Positions 16,778-24,188 of a stretch of DNA of 64,000 bases are shown here, in pieces. The DNA is from Candidatus Gastranaerophilales bacterium (lineage in GTDB: Bacteria > Cyanobacteriota > Vampirovibrionia > Gastranaerophilales > Gastranaerophilaceae): positions 62,001 through 126,000 of the forward strand of contig CALUPV010000005.1 of assembly GCA_944322745.1 (NCBI GenBank). The letters run 5' to 3'. Each line of letters starts with the position of its first letter. The first letter of the stretch is position 1. The notes beneath the pieces were generated by a model. It worked only from the letters and a program-made list of their open reading frames with translations, was not told the origin of the DNA and ran no database searches. The position numbers and the translations under genes were made by a program.

Positions 16778-18304
16778 ATGAAACTAGAGAAACAATCAGT
16801 AGCTTGGCAGTCAAATTCAATGGGAAAATTTGACAGGGTTAAATTAAGTGTTAATAATTTTGCTATAGACATGTTGCTAAATTATTTAGGTCATAATTTT
16901 AGTAAAGAAAAACTTATAAACTTAGCAAAGATATTTGAAAAAATATCAGGTTCAAAAGGTGGTATTAATCATGCAAGAAGAATGCAATGGTTGTTTAAAA
17001 CAAATCATCCTCATCTTTATTGGTGGAAGAAAATATTAACAGAATTGCATCCTAATTGCAGAAATAAATGGATAAAAAATTTCTTTGTTAACGGATATTA
17101 TGGCGACAATTTAAGAAAAAGAACGGAATTTAATAATAAAAATGGATTTTTCCCGCCGACAGTACTTTTGGCAAGTATAACAAAACGATGTAATTTTAAT
17201 TGTAAGGGCTGCTGGGCTCATGAATATGATGTTAAAGAAGATTTAACTAAAGAAAAATGGAGAGAGATCTTTACTGAAGCAAGAGATGTTATGGGTATTC
17301 ATATATTTCCGATTGTGGGCGGAGAACCTTTTGCAAGAAAAGAGTTTTTAGAATTAGCAAAAGAATTTGATGATTGTACTTTTATAACATTTACAAATGG
17401 TTCTTTAATTACTGAAAAAACAGTTGAAGAATTAAAAAGACTTGGCAATGTTCAACCAATGTTTTCAATTGGCGGATTAAAAGAAAATACAGACGCTGTT
17501 CGCGGTGAAGGCTGTTTTGATATGGTAATGCAAAAAATGGATATGCTTAAAAAGGCTGGTATATTTTTTGGTGCAAGTATTACGGCAACAAGCCAAAACT
17601 GTGATGAAGTAACATCTGATTCTTTTATGCAAATGTTATCAGATAAAGGTTGTTTATGGGCTTGGTTTTTCCATTATGTTCCTGTTGGAGATAGTCCTGA
17701 TGTTAGTATGGTTCCAAATGCTGAGCAAAGACGTCAGATATTAAAAGCCGTATATAATGCAAGAAATACTCTTCCTATGATGACAGTTGATTTTTGGGGT
17801 GATGGTCCAGAAATGATGGGTTGTATTGCAGGCGGAAGGCAATATGTTCACGTTAACCCAAGAGGTGATGTTGAACCTTGTACGTTTGTTCATTTAGCAA
17901 CTCATAATCTTAAAGACTGTACTTTAACTGAAGCATTGGCATCGCCATTTATGCGTGCAATAAGAGATGGTATTCCTTATGAAGATGGTAACATGCTAAG
18001 ACCTTGTATGATTGTTGATAGGCCTGATGTTTTAAGAAAATACTATAAAGAATTTAAACCTTATGAAACGCATGAAAATGCCGCTGCTTATTTAACTAAT
18101 CCGGAAATTACTTCTAAAATTGATAAATATTCAAAAGATGTTAAAGAAATTTTAGATAAAGATTGGAGAGAAAATCTTTGGATGACTATTTTCCCACTTG
18201 AAGGAGAATATTATATAGATAGAGATAATTTCTGTTCAAAAGAAAAACCTCAAAATAAAGTAGAAAATAGTTGTGCAGGTAATTGCTGCTGTTGCGGTAA
18301 GTAG
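16778..18304 (+). CDS. Radical SAM protein with a cysteine-rich C-terminal tail
   Basis: 508 aa. The radical SAM cluster motif is C138-x3-C142-x2-C145 (KRCNFNCKGCWAHEY), followed by the GGEPF SAM-binding motif near residue 186. A second cysteine region (MGCIAGGRQYVHV near 347, then VEPCTF near 367 and LRPCMIV near 408) is the usual place for auxiliary iron-sulfur ligation. The last 16 residues contain five cysteines, four of them consecutive (C499, C503-C506). About 130 residues precede the radical SAM barrel; they are helical, without a signal peptide. The reaction and substrate are unknown. The next gene, a PAP2-type phosphatase, starts one base after the stop codon, so a lipid-related job is possible but unproven. 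Confidence 0.85.
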   Translation: MKLEKQSVAWQSNSMGKFDRVKLSVNNFAIDMLLNYLGHNFSKEKLINLAKIFEKISGSKGGINHARRMQWLFKTNHPHLYWWKKILTELHPNCRNKWIKNFFVNGYYGDNLRKRTEFNNKNGFFPPTVLLASITKRCNFNCKGCWAHEYDVKEDLTKEKWREIFTEARDVMGIHIFPIVGGEPFARKEFLELAKEFDDCTFITFTNGSLITEKTVEELKRLGNVQPMFSIGGLKENTDAVRGEGCFDMVMQKMDMLKKAGIFFGASITATSQNCDEVTSDSFMQMLSDKGCLWAWFFHYVPVGDSPDVSMVPNAEQRRQILKAVYNARNTLPMMTVDFWGDGPEMMGCIAGGRQYVHVNPRGDVEPCTFVHLATHNLKDCTLTEALASPFMRAIRDGIPYEDGNMLRPCMIVDRPDVLRKYYKEFKPYETHENAAAYLTNPEITSKIDKYSKDVKEILDKDWRENLWMTIFPLEGEYYIDRDNFCSKEKPQNKVENSCAGNCCCCGK

Positions 18305-18305
18305 A

Positions 18306-18923
18306 ATGAAAAAAGTAATAATATTAAGCTTTTTATTTATTATATTAGTGATTTTAATAAACTTTTGTCCTGTTGTTAGTCAATGGGACAAAAGTTTTAT
18401 AATTTATATTCAGGAGAAATTAGCCTTTTTACCCTTATGGATTCCAATGCTGCCTGATTGTATTTTATATACTACAATGATAATAATTCCTCTTTTAAGC
18501 TTTTCTGTATTTTTTATAAAGAAAAGATTATATTGGAATTTATTATTAATATATTCTGTTCCTTTAGTTACTTTTTTAATTAATTGTATAATTAAACCGA
18601 TTATAAAAAGACCAAGACCTTCTTTAGAACTTCAAATAACAACAATTCATCCTGACAGTTTTAGCTTTGTTTCAAGTCATTCTTTGGTAACTATTTGCCT
18701 TTGGAGTATGGTTATTTTTTATTTATATAAATATTGCGAAAATAAAATATTTAGAAATATAGGTATTATTATTTCAATTATTTGGATTTTATTTGTAGGT
18801 ATAAGCAGAATATGGATTGGGGTTCATAACCCTACAGATGTTTTAGGTGCTTATATTTTAGGTTTGTTATTAATTTATTTATATATAAAAATTGGAAATG
18901 AAATTAATAAAATATCTAATTAA
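18306..18923 (+). CDS. PAP2-superfamily membrane phosphatase
   Basis: 205 aa from the ATG at 18306 (MKKVIIL). An in-frame start at 18273 would overlap the radical SAM gene. Five to six transmembrane helices. The three PAP2 motifs are present: KPIIKRPRP near residue 97, SFVSSHS near 119 (where the family usually has PSGH), and GISRIWIGVHNPTDVLGAY near 165-183. This group dephosphorylates lipid or sugar phosphates such as undecaprenyl pyrophosphate or phosphatidylglycerophosphate. The PSGH to VSSH change keeps the second Ser and the His, so activity is plausible. Confidence 0.85.
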   Translation: MKKVIILSFLFIILVILINFCPVVSQWDKSFIIYIQEKLAFLPLWIPMLPDCILYTTMIIIPLLSFSVFFIKKRLYWNLLLIYSVPLVTFLINCIIKPIIKRPRPSLELQITTIHPDSFSFVSSHSLVTICLWSMVIFYLYKYCENKIFRNIGIIISIIWILFVGISRIWIGVHNPTDVLGAYILGLLLIYLYIKIGNEINKISN

Positions 18924-18956
18924 AAAGGGATTGATTAAATATCAATCCCTTTTTTA
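18922..18956. terminator. Bidirectional terminator between PAP2 and Wzz genes
   Basis: A 14-bp perfect stem, AAAAAGGGATTGAT (18922-18935) with ATCAATCCCTTTTT (18941-18954), and loop TAAAT. A-rich and T-rich arms make it work on both strands. It ends the plus-strand radical SAM/PAP2 unit and the long minus-strand polysaccharide operon. Confidence 0.88.
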
Positions 18957-18971
18957 TTATTAATTATTAAT

Positions 18972-20324
18972 TTATTTTATAAGACAATCCAATAAAATAT
19001 TCTTCTTCATATCAGTAAGGATTGTTCTTATTTGTTTATATAGTTTAGAATTAGTTTGACCTATTTTTGAAAACAGAACAACTTTTTCTGATTTATTTAT
19101 ATATTGTACAAACTCATTTGTAATATCTGCTTTAATTACAGTTATATTTTTAAACTCTTTTAAGCTTGATAAAATATCATCTGAAAGATTTTCAAATGTA
19201 ACTATAGAAATATTTTTATCTTGATTTGCTAACAATTGCAATTTTAAATCGGTAAAATCTTTCTTTAAATCATAAATAATATTATCTGAAAGCATAGAGA
19301 AAGAAAGTTTTCTATCTGTTAATTCTGCAAAAATTACTGCAAAGAATGAAAAAATAGTTCCAAAAACTATACCTAAAATGATATTTGTAAACAATTTAGG
19401 TGATGATTGTTCATATTCTTGTAAGCGTCTTGGTTCTTTTAAAACTATAACATTAGAAGAATCAGACATATTGTCAACTAATTTTGCCCATTCTATTTTT
19501 TTCGCAAGTTCTGCTACTTTTTCAGTTTCTTCTCTGAGTGCAATTTCTGATTTGATTCCACTAACATATTGTCCTTGAATACTTGACATAGCATTTTGGG
19601 CAGATTTTGAAAAAGCACTCATAGCAGTAATGCCACCTGAACCTGCAATTGCTTGAGAGGGTATTCCGCTGATTGCATTCATCTTTTTGTTCAAATTATC
19701 TTTAGCTTTATTATATTCAGCTTCTAGCACCGATTTGTCAGATTTCGCTTTGTCAGTGTTTAGACTTTTGTGTAGTTCTATATAATTATTGATAATTGAA
19801 TTAACAATATTATAAGCTAAATCTTTCTCTTTATCTTTATAGCTTATAGTAATAACATTTGTGCCTTTTTTTATTTCAAAAGAAACTTTTTTCTTAAGAA
19901 ATTTATCTGTAGTCATAAGTTTGTCAGTTTTAACTGTTGTGAAAATACCAAAGAGTTTTGTATAACGGATATCATTTTCTTGAATAACTTTATCTATAAC
20001 AAGGGGTGATTGCATAAGCTCAAGTTCATTTGTTAAGTTCCCCCCGCCTGAGAGCATAGCAGCCATTCCAGAACCTGTACCAATTTCTGAGATAAAATAC
20101 GGATTAATTTCAGCCATGTTGGAATTGTTAGATTTGTTAATATATAAATCCGCATCGACTTTATATTTTTTTGGTAAAACGAATGTCAATAATATGAAAA
20201 ATATTAATATAGTAATAAAAGTTTTAGCAATTAGTCCTTTTCTACAAAAAAGAGCAGAAAAGATTTTTTTTATATTAATCGTCAATTCTTCATCTAATTC
20301 TTGATTATAATTATAATTTTCCAT
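18972..20324 (-). CDS. Wzz/GumC-like polysaccharide chain-length protein with a degenerate kinase-like C terminus
   Basis: 450 aa. TM1 is near residues 31-50 and TM2 near 311-333, with a periplasmic Wzz domain and coiled coil between them. The proline/glycine-rich pattern before TM2 (SSPKLFTNIILGIVFG) is typical of polysaccharide co-polymerases. After TM2, residues 343-450 look like a tyrosine-autokinase (BY-kinase) fold: a beta strand NISIVTFENL where the Walker A loop should sit, and an end (KVVLFSKIGQTNSKLYKQI) matching the last strand and helix of such kinases. No GKS/T Walker A or DxD Walker B remains, and the tyrosine tail is absent. It probably regulates chain length without kinase activity. 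Last gene of the operon. Confidence 0.8.
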   Translation of the reverse strand: MENYNYNQELDEELTINIKKIFSALFCRKGLIAKTFITILIFFILLTFVLPKKYKVDADLYINKSNNSNMAEINPYFISEIGTGSGMAAMLSGGGNLTNELELMQSPLVIDKVIQENDIRYTKLFGIFTTVKTDKLMTTDKFLKKKVSFEIKKGTNVITISYKDKEKDLAYNIVNSIINNYIELHKSLNTDKAKSDKSVLEAEYNKAKDNLNKKMNAISGIPSQAIAGSGGITAMSAFSKSAQNAMSSIQGQYVSGIKSEIALREETEKVAELAKKIEWAKLVDNMSDSSNVIVLKEPRRLQEYEQSSPKLFTNIILGIVFGTIFSFFAVIFAELTDRKLSFSMLSDNIIYDLKKDFTDLKLQLLANQDKNISIVTFENLSDDILSSLKEFKNITVIKADITNEFVQYINKSEKVVLFSKIGQTNSKLYKQIRTILTDMKKNILLDCLIK

Positions 20325-20399
20325 TAATATCTCCCTATAATAAATATCTTTTATTCTAACATAAAATTTACTAGAAAAAGTTTGTAATATTTATAATTA

Positions 20400-21284
20400 T
20401 TAAATTCCCATATAACTTCTAATTTTTTTTATTACTTTTTTAGGGAATTCTTTGTCAAACTTAGCACATTTTAATGCTTGTTTTTTTGAATTTTTTAGAT
20501 TATTTTTTATTGATTCATTTTCTGATTTTATTCTAATATAAGCATCTTTTCCTAAAATTAACCTTCTTGGAAGTGTTTCTTTTTCTACTTGATCTATTAT
20601 AGACTTGATTGCAAAATCTAAATTATTTTTAAAGGAATAATAGAAATGTTTATGTGCTGGATGAAGATTTCTATACTCTTCATAAGCACTTTCTTTATAA
20701 TAGTTAATATTTTTATTAATAATATTGGTTCCTTCAAACCAACCTAATTCAAACGCCATCACTCTACAAAATTTTTGACCTTCAATCCAGCAAACTCCGG
20801 TTAGACCTTCAATTGCATATTTTGAAGAACAATACGCTCCTCCCAATGGTCTAGGAGATAAACCGGATTGTGATGTATTATTTATAATGGTTCCATTACC
20901 ATTTTTTCTAAAATAAGGTAAAAAAGAATTTATAGTGTTGAATGTTCCGAAAAAATTTGTTTCCATAACTTCTTTCATATGTTCCAATGTTTCTTCTTCG
21001 ATAGTTATATTTGAAGAAATTCCGGCATTATTTGAGAGAACATCAATTCTTCCAAATTTTTCAATTCCACTTAGCATTGCTCTTTTGATTGTTTCGGGAT
21101 TAGTTACGTCTACAGATAGACATAATACATTAGCATTGTCAATGTTTGGAGTTTTTCTTGAAACCGCTATTACATTGTAACCTCTTTCTAAAAGCTGTTT
21201 ACAACATTCATATCCAACTCCGCTTGAAGCACCTGTTACAAACCAAGTTTTTATTTTTTCTTTATCTATCTTTCTCATAAACAT
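20400..21284 (-). CDS. Short-chain dehydrogenase/reductase
   Basis: 294 aa classical SDR. Cofactor loop TGASSGVGYECC near residue 18, NNAGIS near 87, catalytic Ser (NTSQSGLSP, about 139) and YCSSK near 152 giving the Tyr-x3-Lys pair. The C-terminal 60 residues are an unusual Lys-rich helical extension. It follows the MenD-like gene after two bases, so the two proteins probably act in sequence. A substrate is not readable. Confidence 0.86.
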   Translation of the reverse strand: MFMRKIDKEKIKTWFVTGASSGVGYECCKQLLERGYNVIAVSRKTPNIDNANVLCLSVDVTNPETIKRAMLSGIEKFGRIDVLSNNAGISSNITIEEETLEHMKEVMETNFFGTFNTINSFLPYFRKNGNGTIINNTSQSGLSPRPLGGAYCSSKYAIEGLTGVCWIEGQKFCRVMAFELGWFEGTNIINKNINYYKESAYEEYRNLHPAHKHFYYSFKNNLDFAIKSIIDQVEKETLPRRLILGKDAYIRIKSENESIKNNLKNSKKQALKCAKFDKEFPKKVIKKIRSYMGI

Positions 21285-21286
21285 TC

Positions 21287-22966
21287 CTATCTTATTATAG
21301 CTTTATAACTTTTTATTAGAGTTTCTTCTATTTTATTTTTATTAAAATCACATATTGAATTTATTGCATCTTGTTCGTCTTTTGTGTTTGTGAATATTTC
21401 AAATAAAACAGGCTTTGAAAAATTTTCATTACAAAATGCATTTATTTGATTATTAAAATTTTCTTTCGTATTTGCACATAAATACTCAAAACCGCATGCT
21501 TCTGCCCAACCTTTCGCTCCCCCTTTGTTATGCCCACCTGCAGCAATCAAAATATCTATATCATCGTGTAATATATTTTCTAACTCTTTACCAATTCTAA
21601 ATTCCATACCCTTATTATTGTTAATAACAATAATTCTTAGGTTATTTCTTATATGCCGAATTCCTAGTGCATTCATATCATAAAAAAATGCGAGATCCCC
21701 AATTACACCAAAACATTTTTTATTAGGATTTGCAACAGATTGCCCAACCAAAGTAGATACGGCTCCATCAATGCCAAATCCACCAACATTACAATTAACA
21801 GAAATTGATGAATGTAAATTGAAGAAATTCATATTTCTCAAAGAATTTAAAATCGCCAGATGCAGTGAGGAATTATTAGGTATGTATTTTGCCAGAGACT
21901 GGCATACATACGCAGTACTTAATGGCAATTCAGGATATTTAATCTTTTCAATACTATTTTTTATTTTTGTATAATAATTTGAATTGTTGTATTGCTTATT
22001 AATTAGCTTGCTAAAAAACATCTTTTCAGTAATAGCAAAAATTTTAGTAAGTGGTCTGCTTGAACGTCCTAAATACGAACCATCAATAGAAACCCGCCAT
22101 ACCTCCGCATCTTTAAAAATAGCCCCATATGTATAATCGCCTGAAATATTACCGATATCAATTATTAACTTTGGCTTTTGAGCTAAATTCCTTACCATAT
22201 AAAATGCATGTGATGTATGAATTTTGTTTTTTCCATGATATTGTGATGTATGGTCGCAAAATACAGGAATATTCCAACTTTCGGCAAAATCAGAAATTGC
22301 CCTTTCTTCTTCATCTGAAAATTTATTATGAGAACCAATAAATATTGCAAAATCTTTATTTTCTAACTCTTTACATACATCTTCAAAGTCTTCAGTATAA
22401 TAATCAGTTTTCCAATAATCCTTAGGCAAATCCTGTCTTAAGTTTTCAAAATTTAAATCAGCAGGACAATTAATATGTACAGGCTTATTTTGATAAAAAG
22501 CTTGAGTTAAAGCTGCATTTACAAAGGTATTACACTTAATAACATCTTCTGGCGTACTAATTAATGGAAGTTCTATGCTTATATACTTAATATCGTTCTG
22601 ACTAACACTTCTGTCTGTATATTGTGGTGCTAAATTAAATTTATTGCTAGTTGGGTTAAAAAATGTTATTGCAACAATAGGAATTTTTCTATAATAAGCC
22701 TCTGTAAGTGCAGACATATAGTTTCTAGCTGCAGTTGCACCTGTGCAAGCAACAACAACAGGTTTGTTCTCCTCAAAAGCAAGACCAGTTGCTACGTATG
22801 CTGCACTTCTCTCATCAATAATAGAAAAACATCTGAAATCTGTATCGTCTTGTACTGTCGCATTAAAAAAAGAATTTTGCATACCTGGACTTGATACAAT
22901 GTTATTTATACCATAAGCTTTTAATAAAGCTATCAAATAATGTACAGTGTTAAAGTTGTTTTTCAT
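21287..22966 (-). CDS. MenD-like thiamine-diphosphate enzyme
   Basis: 559 aa, close to the length of MenD. SSPGMQNSFFN near residue 23, DERSAAYVATGLAF near 47 (with the glutamate that activates ThDP), TGATAARNYMSALTEAYY near 74, and the C-terminal ThDP/Mg signature GDLAFFYDMNALG... ending INNNKG near 425-455. True MenD condenses isochorismate and 2-oxoglutarate in menaquinone synthesis, but none of its partner genes is here. Instead the gene sits inside a polysaccharide operon, overlapping the Wzx-like gene by 17 bases and followed by an SDR. It may be a decarboxylase or carboligase making a modified sugar or lipid precursor. The ThDP chemistry is well supported; the substrate is not. Confidence 0.83.
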   Translation of the reverse strand: MKNNFNTVHYLIALLKAYGINNIVSSPGMQNSFFNATVQDDTDFRCFSIIDERSAAYVATGLAFEENKPVVVACTGATAARNYMSALTEAYYRKIPIVAITFFNPTSNKFNLAPQYTDRSVSQNDIKYISIELPLISTPEDVIKCNTFVNAALTQAFYQNKPVHINCPADLNFENLRQDLPKDYWKTDYYTEDFEDVCKELENKDFAIFIGSHNKFSDEEERAISDFAESWNIPVFCDHTSQYHGKNKIHTSHAFYMVRNLAQKPKLIIDIGNISGDYTYGAIFKDAEVWRVSIDGSYLGRSSRPLTKIFAITEKMFFSKLINKQYNNSNYYTKIKNSIEKIKYPELPLSTAYVCQSLAKYIPNNSSLHLAILNSLRNMNFFNLHSSISVNCNVGGFGIDGAVSTLVGQSVANPNKKCFGVIGDLAFFYDMNALGIRHIRNNLRIIVINNNKGMEFRIGKELENILHDDIDILIAAGGHNKGGAKGWAEACGFEYLCANTKENFNNQINAFCNENFSKPVLFEIFTNTKDEQDAINSICDFNKNKIEETLIKSYKAIIR

Positions 22967-24188
22967 AACAAGCCCCCAATTTAATATATTTTAAGCTATA
23001 AATCATAAATCTAATTGAAACATAAACAGATGATATAAGCAAAACACTAACAGCTCCATATATACCAAATCCATGTAGAATTATTAATCCTAGTACTGTT
23101 ACTACTGTAGTTTCTATTTTTAATCTTGTTTTTAGCCATTGTTTGTTTATTGCAGTTAAGTATACTCCCAATATAGCACCATTTGCAATAAAAATATTGG
23201 CCAAAAAATAAATTATCAATATTGGATAAGCATTAGTATAATAATCTTGCCCAAAAAGTAATTTCATTATTATTTTCCCAAACAACATAATTAGAACAAA
23301 AATAAAAGTTAGAATTGAATTTACAACAATTAAATTTTTTTTCAGAACTTTTTTAATATTTTCAACATCTGATTTTATTATATCTGGTAACATTTTTTGA
23401 GTTTGAGCCGCCGAAAAAAGTCCAACTATCATAGCAACTGTATTAGCAGAAAAATATAGAGCAGCCTGTTCTTTGGGTAAAAATGTTGCAACATACAATG
23501 ACGAAGTTTCAGCATATAAATAATTAGATATGGTCGAACAAACGTATCCGAAAATACTTTTGTCCAGCATCCTTATAAATCTTTTTATATATTTAAAAAC
23601 TAATAGATAATTTATTTTCGCAAAATATGAACATTGAATAAAATTAATAAAACCAAGTATGATATTTAAAATTAAAAATTTATATAATGAAAGTTTGAAA
23701 ATATATGAAAATATTGCTATTAAAGAAATACAAACAGCATATACAATATTAATTTTAGCAATGGTAGTAAAATTTTTTGTTGCTTGAAAATATGGCAAGA
23801 TTAATCCAAAGAAAATACTATCAAAAAATGTCCTTATTATTATGAGATAAAATAAAGAATGGCTGTCAAGAGGGAAGAATTTTGAGCCGAAAGCTATTAG
23901 TATGCCAATAAAAATTGCATTCAATAGAAATAATGAAATTTTTAGTTTTACTTCTTTTATATTTGCTCTAGAAGATACCAAAATATAGTTTGCATATTCC
24001 ATATTGGCGAACATAAAACAAAATGTAATAATACTCTTATAACTAGTAAATAAGCCATAATCAAACACACTTAAATATCTTGCAATAATAAATAAAACAA
24101 TAGTTCCAGAAATTTGCCTAATATATAATGAAATAGCATATAATTGTTCCTTTAATAAATTGTTGACAGAACTTATGATTTTTATCAT
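22950..24188 (-). CDS. Wzx-type polysaccharide flippase (MATE/MVF-like fold)
   Basis: 412 aa, very hydrophobic with about 12 predicted transmembrane segments and few charged loops. Features typical of O-unit flippases: IARYLSVFDYGLFTSYKS near residue 36, an ETSSLYVATFLP segment near 226, and a C-terminal region beginning FGQDYYTNAYPILIIYFLAN near 312. It would move the lipid-linked repeat unit across the inner membrane. It overlaps the WbsX-fusion gene by 4 bases (ATGA) and the MenD-like gene by 17. Confidence 0.82.
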   Translation of the reverse strand: MIKIISSVNNLLKEQLYAISLYIRQISGTIVLFIIARYLSVFDYGLFTSYKSIITFCFMFANMEYANYILVSSRANIKEVKLKISLFLLNAIFIGILIAFGSKFFPLDSHSLFYLIIIRTFFDSIFFGLILPYFQATKNFTTIAKINIVYAVCISLIAIFSYIFKLSLYKFLILNIILGFINFIQCSYFAKINYLLVFKYIKRFIRMLDKSIFGYVCSTISNYLYAETSSLYVATFLPKEQAALYFSANTVAMIVGLFSAAQTQKMLPDIIKSDVENIKKVLKKNLIVVNSILTFIFVLIMLFGKIIMKLLFGQDYYTNAYPILIIYFLANIFIANGAILGVYLTAINKQWLKTRLKIETTVVTVLGLIILHGFGIYGAVSVLLISSVYVSIRFMIYSLKYIKLGACYEKQL

